Positions 34,857 through 45,343 of a stretch of DNA of 64,000 nt are shown piece by piece. A program made the translations under genes and the position numbers. The stretch comes from Mesorhizobium japonicum MAFF 303099 (GTDB lineage: Bacteria; Pseudomonadota; Alphaproteobacteria; Rhizobiales; Rhizobiaceae). Location of the stretch: contig NC_002678.2 in the NCBI RefSeq assembly GCF_000009625.1, positions 3,070,001 to 3,134,000 on the forward strand, in the 5' to 3' direction. Position 1 is the stretch's first letter. Each line of letters begins with the position of its first letter. Below the pieces are notes generated by a model, which ran no database searches, was not told the origin of the DNA, and worked only from the letters and a program-made list of their open reading frames with translations.

Positions 34857-36677
34857 ATGGCCCCGCCCCTTCTCAATCTCGACGGGATAAGACTGACCTT
34901 TGGCGGCACACCGCTGCTCGACGGCGCCGCGTTGACCGCTTCGGCCGGCGACAAGATCGCGCTGGTAGGCCGCAACGGGTCCGGCAAGTCGACGCTGCTC
35001 AAGATCGCCGCCGGCCTGGTCGAGCCGCAGGACGGTGAGGTGTTCCGCCAGCCCTCGGCAACCGTCCGCTATCTGCCGCAGATGCCCGACATGGAAGGTT
35101 TCGCCAATGTGCGTGCCTATGTCGAGGCGGGGCTTGGGCCAGCCGACGACCCTTACCGCGCCTCCTATCTGATGGAGCATCTTGGCCTCACCGGCGAGGA
35201 ACGGCCGGGCGATCTCTCAGGGGGCGAGGCCAGGCGCGCAGCCCTGGCCCGTGTCATGGCGCCGGAGCCTGATATTCTGTTGCTTGATGAGCCGACCAAC
35301 CATCTTGACCTGTCGGTCATCGAATGGCTGGAAGAAGAGCTCGTGCGCACCTCCTCGGCACTCATCGTCATCTCGCACGACCGCCGTTTCCTCGAGCGCG
35401 TGTCGCGCGCCACCGTCTGGCTCGACCGTGGCCAGACCCGCAGGCTGGACAAGGGTTTTGGCCATTTCGAGGAATGGCGCGACCAGGTGCTGGAAGAGGA
35501 AGAGCGCGAGCAACACAAGCTTGGCCGCCAGATCGTGCGTGAAGAACACTGGCTGCGTTATGGCGTGACGGCGCGGCGCAAGCGCAACATGCGCCGCTTG
35601 GGCGAGTTGCAGACCATGCGCCAGCGTTTCCGCGGCCATCGCGGCGCCGAAGGCACCGCGACCATGGTGGCAAGTGACGCCGCCGAATCCGGCAAGCTGG
35701 TGATCGAAGCCAAAAACATCGAGAAGAGCTTTGGCGACCTGGCCGTGGTCAAGGGCTTCTCGACCCGCATCCAGCGCGGCGACCGCGTCGGCCTCGTCGG
35801 ACCGAACGGCGCCGGCAAGACGACGCTTTTGAAGATGCTGACCGGCGAATTGGCGCCGGATGCTGGCTCGGTGCGGCTCGGCACCAATCTGGAAATCGCC
35901 ACGCTCGACCAGAAGCGCGAGGCAGTCGATCCGCAGGAGACGCTGGCGCAATACCTCACCGACGGGCGCGGCGAAAACCTCGTCATCAATGGCGAGCAGC
36001 GCCATGTCGTCTCCTACATGAAGGATTTCCTGTTCAAGCCGGAGCAGGCGCGCACGCCGGTGCGCGAACTGTCCGGCGGCGAGCGGGCGCGGCTGATCCT
36101 GGCGCGCGTGCTGGCACGACCGGCAAACCTCCTGGTACTTGATGAGCCGACCAACGATCTCGACATGGAGACGCTGGAACTGCTGCAGGAACTGGTCGCC
36201 GGCTTTGCCGGCACCGTTATCCTGGTCAGCCACGACCGCGATTTCCTCGACCGTACCGTCACCAGCCTGATCGCGCCGGATGGCGACGGGCGCTGGATCG
36301 AATATGCCGGCGGCTATTCCGACATGCTGGCGCAGCGCGGCGGCACCAGGCTCGACGACCGCAAGGCGCGCGCCAAGGCTGAAGCCGCCGATGCGCCGGC
36401 GCCGGGCAAGAGCGAGCCGGTGGCGCCAAAAGGCCCTGCGAAGAAACTGTCGTTCAAGCAGAAATTCGCCTTGGAATCCCTCCCAAAGAAGATCGAGGCG
36501 GTGACCGCTTCGATCTCGCGGCTGGAGAACAACATCGCCGACCCGGCCTACTACGAGCGCGATCCGGCCTCGTTCCAGAAGACCATCGCCGCCCTCGACA
36601 AGGAGCGCGCGACACTGGCCGCGCTCGAGGAAGAGTGGCTGGAACTGGAGATGCTGCGCGAGGAGATGGAGGGGTAG
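34857..36677 (+). CDS. ABC-F family ATPase (Uup-like)
   Basis: A 606-residue protein with two ABC domains and no membrane segments. Domain 1 has [32 protein letters not shown] and LLLDEPTNHLDLSVIE; domain 2 has VGPNGAGKTTLLKML, LSGGERARLILARV and LVLDEPTNDLDMETLE. The C-terminal 80 residues form a coiled coil (KKIEAVTASISRLENNIADP), as in Uup. ABC-F proteins act on ribosomes or, for Uup, on DNA precision; the role here is not decided. Translation is probably coupled to thiN (gap of one base). Confidence 0.92.
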   Translation: MAPPLLNLDGIRLTFGGTPLLDGAALTASAGDKIALVGRNGSGKSTLLKIAAGLVEPQDGEVFRQPSATVRYLPQMPDMEGFANVRAYVEAGLGPADDPYRASYLMEHLGLTGEERPGDLSGGEARRAALARVMAPEPDILLLDEPTNHLDLSVIEWLEEELVRTSSALIVISHDRRFLERVSRATVWLDRGQTRRLDKGFGHFEEWRDQVLEEEEREQHKLGRQIVREEHWLRYGVTARRKRNMRRLGELQTMRQRFRGHRGAEGTATMVASDAAESGKLVIEAKNIEKSFGDLAVVKGFSTRIQRGDRVGLVGPNGAGKTTLLKMLTGELAPDAGSVRLGTNLEIATLDQKREAVDPQETLAQYLTDGRGENLVINGEQRHVVSYMKDFLFKPEQARTPVRELSGGERARLILARVLARPANLLVLDEPTNDLDMETLELLQELVAGFAGTVILVSHDRDFLDRTVTSLIAPDGDGRWIEYAGGYSDMLAQRGGTRLDDRKARAKAEAADAPAPGKSEPVAPKGPAKKLSFKQKFALESLPKKIEAVTASISRLENNIADPAYYERDPASFQKTIAALDKERATLAALEEEWLELEMLREEMEG

Positions 36678-36728
36678 TTGGTGCCTGCGAGATTATGCGT
36701 CTATGTTAGGCGCATAAAGGGCAGCTCC

Positions 36729-36971
36729 ATGCTTCAACCGAAAGCCGAACTTCAACGAAAATCCGCCAAGATATCGACCAGCTTGCAGTTGCTCGAAGAC
36801 GCAAAGGTGTTGAGCATCGACATCTCTCGTGCCGCAGAGACGGGTATCGCCAAGGCTATTGCGAAGAAAAAGACGCTTCAATGGCAAGCAGAGAACAAGA
36901 AAGCCATTGCCAGCTCGAACGGCTATGTCAGCCGAAACGGACTGCCCTTAGCCAAGTATCGGCCGTTTTGA
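36729..36971 (+). CDS. CcdA-type antitoxin, apparently orphan
   Basis: An 80-residue protein resembling CcdA antitoxins. The N-terminal part has the short strand and helices of an RHH-type DNA-binding unit (VLSIDISRAAETGIAKAI). The C-terminal half matches the toxin-binding region: WQAENKKAIASSNGYVSRNG, then LPLAKYRPF. No ccdB-like toxin follows; the next gene is convergent, 33 bp away. The ATG at 36729 has AAGGG upstream; a TTG at 36678 would lengthen it. It may be a remnant, a regulator, or an antitoxin acting on a toxin elsewhere. Confidence 0.75.
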   Translation: MLQPKAELQRKSAKISTSLQLLEDAKVLSIDISRAAETGIAKAIAKKKTLQWQAENKKAIASSNGYVSRNGLPLAKYRPF

Positions 36972-37004
36972 GACCACAACCCTATCCAAATCCGCGCCGC
37001 CTTC

Positions 37005-38732
37005 TCAGCCCGCCGTCTTCGCCTGCCAGGCCTTGATCGCCTCGTCGAACACCTTCTCGCCGGGAATGCCTTTTTCCATGGTCAGCAGCGCCCGCCGGCC
37101 GGTCTTGTAGACGACCGGCACGTCGATCCAGTCCTGGCCGCGCAGCAAGGTCATGTTGGCGTCCTCGTCGGCCTTGGTGTCGTTGAGTGCGACGAGGAAG
37201 AAGCCGTCGGCGATCTTTGCCGGGATGCCGATCAGCGGGCTGCCGGCATCCTGCTCGGAACTCTTCATCGCGACGCGCAATATGTTGTCGACACCGCCAC
37301 CCTCAAAACCGTCGGGCGTCAGGAAGATCATCTCGATGATGTGGCTGGCCGGCAGCGTCTGGTCGGTGTTGCGGCGGATGGTCATGCGCAACTGGATGTC
37401 CTTGCCGGGGATGGTCGCCTCGGCGCGGATCGCCGGCTCGGGCGGCAGGTCGCCACCGGGCGATTCCTGCACCAGCGACCAGACGATGCTGCCGGGCTCG
37501 GCTGAACCCTGCGCGGTGCTGGTGCGCTCCTCATAGAAGATCGCCTTCTGGCCGACCGGCACCGAGGCCGCCGCCACGGGGGCAGCCGGTGCCGCGGGCG
37601 TGGCACCCGCTGGGGCAGGCGTGGCGCCCGCTGGGGCGGGCGTAGCGGCGGCATTGGCCGGCGCCGCGGGTGTAGTTCCGTTGGCAGGCGGGGGTGCGGC
37701 GGGCGCGGCGCCCGCCGCGGGTGCGGTCGCGGCAGGCGCCGCCGCGGCGGGCACTGCCGCGGGCGCGGCTGCAGCCGGGGGCGGATTGGCCGGCGCATTC
37801 GTCGCCGATGGCGGCGTCGTCAGCGCGGCGACGGATTCACCCTCGCCTACGCCGGTTTGGCCACCGGCCGGGCCGGGGTCGGTTTCGCCGCCTTCGGGCG
37901 TCAGCCGCTGTGTGAATTTCGTCGCCTCGGTACCTGCCGCGGGCGCTGGTGTCGCCGGGGCGTCGGTCGCCGGCTTGGCCGGCGCCGGTTTCACCGGTTC
38001 GGTCTTGGCGACGACCTTGCTGCCGTCCAGGCCCAGCATCTTGCCGAAGGCGTCCTTGTTCAGCCAGATGCCATAGCCACCGCCGGCAACGACCAACAAG
38101 GCGACGACGGCGGCGATCAGCCCGCCATAGCTGCGCCTGCGCTCGGCCGGACGCAGGCGGAAAGTATCGGCGGCCGCCGGCTCCTCATCGTTCGGGAAGA
38201 CGTCGGCGCGGTCATCGTCCTGGTCCGTATCCATGCCCGGCAAGGCAGGATCGGCGAGATCGGGGGCCACCGGTTGCACCGGCGTGGGTTTCTGCCAGCT
38301 TGGCTCGGCCTTGGCCGCAGGCGAAGGCACGGACTGGTAAGGTTCCGGCGTGGCGGCAGGCGGCGGCGCGGGCCGGTAGGGCTCGGCCTTGGCGGCTGGC
38401 GGTGCCGGCCACGCCGGCTCAGCCTTCACCGGCTGGCGCGTGTGGCTTGGCTGGTTCTTGTTGCGATCGATCGAGGAAAAGATATGTTCCAGCTCGGCGA
38501 GCGGATCCGCTTCCGGCACGCTCTTGGTATACTCGTGCTCTACGCTCGCAATGGCGTCTTCCAGCGAGCGCTTCTGCTTGGCCACGACGTCGGCCGACAA
38601 TGGCGGCGAAAACTCCGCGAGCTTCTTGACCAGCGCCGAACGAGCGCCGTCATAGGTCCGCGTGCGCGTTTCAGGCGTCGGCTCGCCATATTTGTCGAGC
38701 GCCTTTTTCAGAACAGCAACAAAATCTGCCAT
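37005..38732 (-). CDS. Single-span membrane protein with Pro/Ala-rich linkers, unknown function
   Basis: A 575-residue protein I do not recognise by family. Residues 1-90 are helical and charged, probably cytoplasmic. Residues ~101-165 are a Pro/Ala-rich linker. A membrane helix lies at ~201-224 (GLIAAVVALLVVAGGGYGIW). A second Ala/Pro linker spans ~245-390. The C-terminal ~185 residues (from VPVGQKAIFYEE) look globular and beta-rich, probably periplasmic. It lies 76 bp downstream of purA and may be cotranscribed with it. The layout, a cytoplasmic head plus a long flexible arm to a periplasmic domain, suggests an envelope sensor or scaffold, but this is inference. Confidence 0.85.
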   Translation of the reverse strand: MADFVAVLKKALDKYGEPTPETRTRTYDGARSALVKKLAEFSPPLSADVVAKQKRSLEDAIASVEHEYTKSVPEADPLAELEHIFSSIDRNKNQPSHTRQPVKAEPAWPAPPAAKAEPYRPAPPPAATPEPYQSVPSPAAKAEPSWQKPTPVQPVAPDLADPALPGMDTDQDDDRADVFPNDEEPAAADTFRLRPAERRRSYGGLIAAVVALLVVAGGGYGIWLNKDAFGKMLGLDGSKVVAKTEPVKPAPAKPATDAPATPAPAAGTEATKFTQRLTPEGGETDPGPAGGQTGVGEGESVAALTTPPSATNAPANPPPAAAAPAAVPAAAAPAATAPAAGAAPAAPPPANGTTPAAPANAAATPAPAGATPAPAGATPAAPAAPVAAASVPVGQKAIFYEERTSTAQGSAEPGSIVWSLVQESPGGDLPPEPAIRAEATIPGKDIQLRMTIRRNTDQTLPASHIIEMIFLTPDGFEGGGVDNILRVAMKSSEQDAGSPLIGIPAKIADGFFLVALNDTKADEDANMTLLRGQDWIDVPVVYKTGRRALLTMEKGIPGEKVFDEAIKAWQAKTAG

Positions 38733-38808
38733 GCTTCAGTCGACCTGTATTTTTGCTTCCGCGCCGGCCCCCGCAAATCAGCCGTGATGCCCGGAAAGGC
38801 TTCAGAAA

Positions 38809-40107
<1,299 letters not shown>

Positions 40108-40320
40108 GTTTCTTTTCCCTTGAGACGCCGCCGAGCGGCTTGGATATGGTTCGAAACGACAGGCCTCTATAGCGTCAAGACCTCGCGAGTGCGACCTTTC
40201 TTTGCCGCCGAAAATGCCCTGAGGCACAACAATTTTCGGCTTTGACATCATTTACTTGGGCTGAGAGGGGCAATAGGCCGGCAAACACCGCAACGCATCC
40301 GTCGCGGCCGGAATCCCGCG

Positions 40321-41232
40321 ATGCATCGACACGCCTACTTATTGCTGCTGCTCACCACCTTGCTGTGGGGTGGCAATTCGGTGGCCGGCAAGCTGGCGGT
40401 CGATCACGTCTCGCCGATGATGCTGGTCTTCCTGCGCTGGGTGCTGGCGGTGGCGATCCTGCTGCCGATCGGCTGGCGCTCGATCCAGCAGGACTGGCCT
40501 GTGGTGCGCCGACACTGGCTCATTCTGGCGGCACTCGGCGCCAGCGGCTTCACGCTGTTCAACGTGATCTTCTACACGGCACTCAACTACACGACGGCGA
40601 TCAACGTCTCGATCGAACAGGCGGCGATGCCGATCCTGATCATGACGGCCAATTTCGTCTTCTTCCGGCTGCGCGTGAACTGGGCGCAGATCGCCGGCGT
40701 CGTGCTGACCATTGCCGGCGTGATCCTGACCGCTTGCCACGGCGATCCGCGCCGGCTGCTGACGCTGGAGCTCAATTTCGGCGACGCCATCATGCTGGTG
40801 GCGGTCGTCCTCTACAGCGGCTATTCGGTCGGGCTGCGGCTGAAGCCGGCGCTGCGCTGGCAGAGCCTGATGCTGACCATGTCGATCGCCGCCCTCATCA
40901 CCTCACTGCCCTTCTTGCTGTGGGAGGTCGCCGCAGGGACCGTGGTCGTGCCCGACGCGCGCGGCTGGACGGTCATCGTCTATACCGCGATCGGCGCCTC
41001 GGTCGTCTCGCAGATAACCTACATCAGGGGCAACGAACTGATCGGCGCCAACCGCGCCGGCCTGTTCATCAATCTCGTGCCGATCTTCGGCACGCTGCTT
41101 TCGGTGCTGATCGTCGGCGAGACGTTCCAGCTCTATCAGGCGCTGGCGCTGGTCCTCGTGCTGGGCGGCATCGGGCTTGCCGAACATAGCGGGCGCAAGA
41201 TGGCGATGACCCCGCCAGCCAGGGCGCGCTGA
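40321..41232 (+). CDS. EamA/DMT-family transporter
   Basis: A 303-residue inner-membrane protein with ten predicted membrane helices in two EamA repeats. The first repeat opens LLLLTTLLWGGNSVAGKLAV, as usual for drug/metabolite transporters; the second includes NRAGLFINLVPIFGTLLSVL. Such carriers export amino acids or other metabolites. The neighbour purA and the serA gene give no clear hint of substrate. It is convergent with serA, with a shared terminator between. Confidence 0.9.
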   Translation: MHRHAYLLLLLTTLLWGGNSVAGKLAVDHVSPMMLVFLRWVLAVAILLPIGWRSIQQDWPVVRRHWLILAALGASGFTLFNVIFYTALNYTTAINVSIEQAAMPILIMTANFVFFRLRVNWAQIAGVVLTIAGVILTACHGDPRRLLTLELNFGDAIMLVAVVLYSGYSVGLRLKPALRWQSLMLTMSIAALITSLPFLLWEVAAGTVVVPDARGWTVIVYTAIGASVVSQITYIRGNELIGANRAGLFINLVPIFGTLLSVLIVGETFQLYQALALVLVLGGIGLAEHSGRKMAMTPPARAR

Positions 41233-41240
41233 GCCGCAAG

Positions 41241-41264
41241 AAGGCGCGACAAACGCCGCGCCTT
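41241..41264. terminator. Bidirectional terminator between the EamA gene and serA
   Basis: AAGGCGCG and CGCGCCTT form an 8-bp perfect stem around ACAAACGC between the convergent genes. Neither side has a long T run, so it may be a weak terminator for both. Confidence 0.5.
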
Positions 41265-41286
41265 CCGATCCTGGCGAAAAGGCGGA

Positions 41287-42888
41287 TCAGATCCCGCCGA
41301 CGTCGAACTGCAGCCGCTTGGCCGAGTCGATCGACTTGTGCGCCCGCACCTGCTCCAGCACCTTTTCCGGGAACGGCGCGTCGAGATAGAGCAGCGCTAT
41401 GGCGTCGCCGCCCGGCCGGTTGCGGCCAAGCTGGAAGTTGGCGATGTTGACGCCATTCTCGCCGCACACTGTGCCGAGCAGGCCGATGATACCGGGCGCA
41501 TCGGCATTGGTGGTGTAGAGCATGTGCTGACCGACCTCGGCGTCGAGGTTGATGCCCTTGATCTGGATGAAGCGCGGCTTGCCGTCCGAGAAGCAAGTGC
41601 CGGCGATCGAGCGCGTCCTGTGCTCGGTCTTGACCGTCAGCTTGATGTAGCCATCGAACACACCCGACTTGTCGCGCTTGACCTCGGCTACAATGATGCC
41701 GCGCTCCTTCACCATGATCGGTGCCGAAACCATGTTGACGTCGGAGACCTGCGGCCGGATCAGCCCGGCAAGCGTCGCGCTGATCAGCGCGCGCGTGTTC
41801 ATCGTCGCGGTCGAGCCGTCGAACAGGATCTCGACCTCCATGATCGGATCCTCGGTGACCTGGCCGACAAAGGCGCCGAGCACTTCGGCGAGCTTGACGA
41901 AGGGCTTCAGCCGTGGCGCTTCTTCCGCCGTGATCGACGGCATGTTGATGGCGTTGGAGACCGCGCCCTTGATCAGATAGTCCGACATCTGCTCGGCGAC
42001 CTGCAGCGCGACATTCTCCTGCGCTTCCGCCGTCGAGGCGCCGAGATGCGGCGTCGCCACCACGTTCTCCATGCCGAACAAGGCGTTCTGCTCGGCCGGC
42101 TCGACCTCGAACACGTCGATGCCGGCGCCCGCCACCTTGCCGCTCTTCAGCGCCGCGATCAGGTCGGCCTCGACGATCAGCCCGCCACGCGCGCAGTTGA
42201 TGATGCGCACGCCGTTCTTCATCTTGGCGATTGCCCCGGCATCGATGATGTTGCGCGTCTTGTCGGTCAGCGGCGTGTGCAACGTAATGAAGTCCGCGCG
42301 CGCGAACAGCTCATCGAGCTCGACCTTCTCGACGCCGAGCTCCTCGGCACGCTTGTCCGACAGGAACGGGTCGAAGGCGACGACATGCATCTTCAGGCCG
42401 ACGCCGCGTGTGGCGACGATCGAACCGATATTGCCGCAGCCGATGACGCCCAGCGTCTTGCCGGTGATCTCGACACCCATGAAGCGGTTCTTCTCCCACT
42501 TGCCGGCATGGGTCGAGGCGTTGGCTTCCGGGATCTGGCGCGCCAGCGCGAAGATCATCGCCACGGCGTGCTCGGCCGTCGTGATCGAATTGCCGAAGGG
42601 CGTGTTCATCACGATGATACCCTTGCGGCTCGCCGCCGGGATATCGACATTGTCGACGCCGATGCCGGCGCGGCCGATGACCTTGAGCCTGGTGGCGGCG
42701 TTGATCAGCTTTTCGGTGACTTTGGTCGCCGAGCGGATGGCAAGGCCGTCATACTGGTCGATCACTTCGAGCAGCTTTTCCTTGTCCTTGCCGAGGTCGG
42801 GCAGATAGTCGACCTCGACGCCGCGATCCTTGAAGATCTGCACGGCGGTGGGAGAGAGTTTGTCAGAGACGAGTACGCGGGGCGCCAT
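41287..42888 (-). CDS. serA: D-3-phosphoglycerate dehydrogenase
   Basis: A 533-residue enzyme that starts serine synthesis by oxidising 3-phosphoglycerate with NAD. Substrate-binding motif GRAGIGVDNVDIPAASRKGI, NAD-binding GVIGCGNIGSIVATRGVGL and the catalytic histidine in TPHLGASTAEAQENVA are present. The C-terminus has the intervening ASB domain and an ACT domain (HMLYTTNADAPGIIGLLGTV), so it is the long form, usually allosterically controlled by serine. serC lies 63 bp upstream on the same strand. Confidence 0.97.
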   Translation of the reverse strand: MAPRVLVSDKLSPTAVQIFKDRGVEVDYLPDLGKDKEKLLEVIDQYDGLAIRSATKVTEKLINAATRLKVIGRAGIGVDNVDIPAASRKGIIVMNTPFGNSITTAEHAVAMIFALARQIPEANASTHAGKWEKNRFMGVEITGKTLGVIGCGNIGSIVATRGVGLKMHVVAFDPFLSDKRAEELGVEKVELDELFARADFITLHTPLTDKTRNIIDAGAIAKMKNGVRIINCARGGLIVEADLIAALKSGKVAGAGIDVFEVEPAEQNALFGMENVVATPHLGASTAEAQENVALQVAEQMSDYLIKGAVSNAINMPSITAEEAPRLKPFVKLAEVLGAFVGQVTEDPIMEVEILFDGSTATMNTRALISATLAGLIRPQVSDVNMVSAPIMVKERGIIVAEVKRDKSGVFDGYIKLTVKTEHRTRSIAGTCFSDGKPRFIQIKGINLDAEVGQHMLYTTNADAPGIIGLLGTVCGENGVNIANFQLGRNRPGGDAIALLYLDAPFPEKVLEQVRAHKSIDSAKRLQFDVGGI

Positions 42889-42951
42889 GGCGGCCTCCTT
42901 GAAATGGGATTGATCCGGGAATGGGCGGCCCGCGGGCCGCCACGGAAAGTC

Positions 42952-44127
42952 TCAGGCCGCCGCTTTCAGCGACGCCTTTTGCGCGGCGAAGGCCCAATCG
43001 AGCCAGGGCAGCAGCGTTTCGAGATCGGAGGTCTCGACCGTCGCGCCACACCAGATACGCAGGCCGGGAGGCGCGTCGCGATAGGAGCCGATGTCATAGG
43101 CGACACCTTCCTTGTCGAGCGCCGAGACCAGCCCCTTGGCGAAAGTCGCCTGCCCGTCGGCATCGAGCGCCGCCACATCGGGATCGGTGAAGGACAAGCA
43201 GACTGATGTGTTCGACCGCGTCGCCGGCTGGACGGCGAGATGGCCGAGCCATGAGGACTTGTCGACAAACCCGTCGAGCACGGCAGCATTGGCATCCGCC
43301 CTGGCGACCAGCACATCGAGGCCGCCGATCGACTTCGCCCAGTGCAACGCGTCGAGATAATCCTCGACGCACAGCATCGACGGCGTGTTGATGGTCTCGC
43401 CCTTGAAGATGCCCTCGATCAGCTTGCCGCCGGAGGTCAGGCGGAAGATTTTCGGCAGCGGCCATGCAGGCTTGTAGCTCTCCAGCCGGGCAACGGCGCG
43501 GGGCGACAGGATCAGCATGCCATGCGCGCCCTCGCCGCCCAGCACTTTCTGCCAGGAGAAAGTGACGACATCGAGCTTTTCGAAATCGAGCCTTTGCGCG
43601 AACGCGGCCGAAGTGGCGTCGCAGATGGTCAGGCCCTTGCGGTCGGCAGGAATGAAATCACCGTTCGGCACGCGCACGCCCGAGGTCGTGCCGTTCCAGG
43701 TGAAGACCACGTCGCGGTCGAAATCGATCTTGGCCAGATCCGGCAATTCGCCGTAGCCGGCCTCGAGCTTGCGCACGTCGGGCAGCTTCAGCTGCTTGAC
43801 CACGTCGGTGACCCAGCCGGAGCCAAAACTTTCCCAGGCGACCATGTCGACACCACGCTCACCGAGCAGCGACCACAGCGCCATCTCGACGGCGCCCGTG
43901 TCCGACGCCGGCACGATGCCGATGCGGTGGTCCGCAGGAACCTGGAGGATTTCGCGCGTCAGCTCGATCGCCTGTTCGAGCTTGGTCTTGCCGATCTTGG
44001 CGCGATGGGAACGGCCGAGCGCGGCATTCTTCAGCGCCTCGACCGACCAGCCGGGGCGTTTTGCGCAAGGACCTGAGGAGAAATTGGGATTTGCCGGACG
44101 GAGTCCGGGCTTCGTATGCGTCGTCAT
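42952..44127 (-). CDS. serC: Phosphoserine aminotransferase
   Basis: A 391-residue PLP enzyme that makes phosphoserine from 3-phosphohydroxypyruvate. The start [17 protein letters not shown] and the PLP lysine motif [16 protein letters not shown] are clear, as are [16 protein letters not shown] and [17 protein letters not shown]. The length and motifs match the alphaproteobacterial type. It is the first gene of serC-serA and is preceded by a conserved leader RNA and a good promoter. Confidence 0.96.
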   Translation of the reverse strand: MTTHTKPGLRPANPNFSSGPCAKRPGWSVEALKNAALGRSHRAKIGKTKLEQAIELTREILQVPADHRIGIVPASDTGAVEMALWSLLGERGVDMVAWESFGSGWVTDVVKQLKLPDVRKLEAGYGELPDLAKIDFDRDVVFTWNGTTSGVRVPNGDFIPADRKGLTICDATSAAFAQRLDFEKLDVVTFSWQKVLGGEGAHGMLILSPRAVARLESYKPAWPLPKIFRLTSGGKLIEGIFKGETINTPSMLCVEDYLDALHWAKSIGGLDVLVARADANAAVLDGFVDKSSWLGHLAVQPATRSNTSVCLSFTDPDVAALDADGQATFAKGLVSALDKEGVAYDIGSYRDAPPGLRIWCGATVETSDLETLLPWLDWAFAAQKASLKAAA

Positions 44128-44129
44128 CG

Positions 44130-44178
44130 TGGTCTATCCTTCCAGATAGTGGCCCCTCGTTGGGGAGGGGTGGCCCAC
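44130..44178 (-). ncRNA. serC RNA motif (leader of serC-serA)
   Basis: The 5' leader on the minus strand forms a GC hairpin (GGGCCACCCCTC with GAGGGGCCAC, 44151-44176) followed by a small hairpin CTATC-TGGAAG-GATAG (44134-44149) that contains the ribosome-binding site GGAAGG. This matches the serC motif described upstream of serC in Rhizobiales. It probably regulates translation; its ligand or partner is unknown. Confidence 0.65.
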
Positions 44179-44183
44179 GGACG

Positions 44184-44212
44184 GCGATATGCGTTCAGGC
44201 CTCGGGCGTCAA
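44184..44212 (-). promoter_or_regulatory. sigma70-type promoter of serC-serA
   Basis: On the minus strand TTGACG (44207-44212), a 17-bp spacer and TATCGC (44184-44189) form a good promoter. Transcription would start near 44177, right at the 5' end of the serC leader motif, which supports both calls. Confidence 0.65.
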
Positions 44213-44328
44213 GAGGAAAGTTTTTGTCGCTGCCGGGATACCGGCGATCGGCGATCAGGATCGCGTGATCTCAAACGCGAACGGCGGACCACTGGGATCC
44301 GCCGCTAAAGTCTTGCCCGGTCCCTGAC

Positions 44329-45102
44329 CTACCAGAGATCGTAGCGCAGCCCGAGCTTGATCTGGTGATTGCTGATGCCCTTGTGGACCGGAAAGGAGGT
44401 CAGGCTTGCAGCCGTGACATACTCGGCGTCCGGAGCGGAGAAATACTGATAGCCCAGATCGACCGAAACGTTCTTTGACACCTGGTAGGCAAGGCCCGCA
44501 TTCAGCGTATAGGCCAAGGAATACTTCGTCTTGTCGTCTGTCTGGACGAAATCGTCGGTAGGGTCGCCATTGTTGGTGAAATAGTTGGCCGAGAGCCGGC
44601 GCGTGCTCTGTACGATACCGACGCCGCCGCCCAGATAAGGGGTGATCCCCACATAAGTGCCGAGGTCGACATAGGCGTTGAGCATGAGCGAGTAGGCGTA
44701 ATTCTTCAGGTCCGCCGATGCGACGGTGGAGGTTGCCGGCGGCACGACGCTCAGTGAATCGTCGTAGCCAATGCCAATCTTGTTGCCCGGCAGATAGCCG
44801 AGGTTGAGATCGGCACGCAGATAATCGTTGAAATGATAGCCAAAGCCGATGCTGGCAAAGATCGGATCTTCTTTCTCGTCGAAGCTCGCCGGCGTGAAGG
44901 CGAAATCATCGTTCTTGAAGCTCTTCTGCGCCAGATAGGAGACGTCGCCGCGCAGATACCAGCCGGAGCCGACCTCGACCGGCACATAGTCGGGAGCCTG
45001 GTCGGCGTAGATCGGCGGATCGTAGTCGGCGGCGACTGCCGGTGTCAGCGGCAAGAGGCCGAGTCCGGCAAGCGCCAGCACAATACGCGATGTGAGTGTC
45101 AT
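44329..45102 (-). CDS. Outer-membrane beta-barrel protein (Omp25/31-like)
   Basis: A 257-residue outer-membrane protein. A Sec signal ends at VAADYDPP; the mature part opens with SGWYLRGDVSYLAQKS, typical of rhizobial small porin-like barrels. Alternating-residue strands such as YLRADLNLGYLPGN and YQVSKNVSVDLGYQYFSAPD follow. The protein ends in LGLRYDLW, the aromatic end expected for BAM-dependent barrels. A paralogue lies 240 bp upstream. A perfect TTAA-N7-TTAA box lies 80 bp before its start. Confidence 0.85.
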   Translation of the reverse strand: MTLTSRIVLALAGLGLLPLTPAVAADYDPPIYADQAPDYVPVEVGSGWYLRGDVSYLAQKSFKNDDFAFTPASFDEKEDPIFASIGFGYHFNDYLRADLNLGYLPGNKIGIGYDDSLSVVPPATSTVASADLKNYAYSLMLNAYVDLGTYVGITPYLGGGVGIVQSTRRLSANYFTNNGDPTDDFVQTDDKTKYSLAYTLNAGLAYQVSKNVSVDLGYQYFSAPDAEYVTAASLTSFPVHKGISNHQIKLGLRYDLW

Positions 45103-45182
45103 GGTCCCCGACTCCCGGATTTGACGACACCTGCGATCAACACGGCAGCCATCGTTTCAGGAAGCATTGTTAACCATAGTGG

Positions 45183-45197
45183 TTAAGTCACGGTTAA
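45183..45197. promoter_or_regulatory. CtrA-type box upstream of the first Omp gene
   Basis: TTAA-GTCACGG-TTAA is a perfect TTAA-N7-TTAA site 80 bp before the ATG at 45102. It partly overlaps the palindrome TTAACCATAGTGGTTAA (45170-45186). The spacing and sequence fit the CtrA binding consensus. Confidence 0.6.
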
Positions 45198-45287
45198 GGC
45201 TAATAGAGCGTTAGCGAATTGATTTCAGCTAATGCATGACGCCCTGAATTGACCTTCCTTCCAGACACTTCGTTGGCGACAGCGCAA

Positions 45288-45317
45288 ACGAAAACCGCCC
45301 GGGCAAGCCGGGCGGTT
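45288..45317 (-). terminator. Intrinsic terminator after the second Omp gene
   Basis: AACCGCCCGG (45293-45302) and CCGGGCGGTT (45308-45317) form a 10-bp stem with loop GCAAG; TTTTCG follows on the minus strand. It is 27 bp after the stop of the upstream Omp gene and separates the two Omp transcripts. Confidence 0.85.
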
Positions 45318-45343
45318 CGCTTATATTCGAGGCCGTAAAGTTC

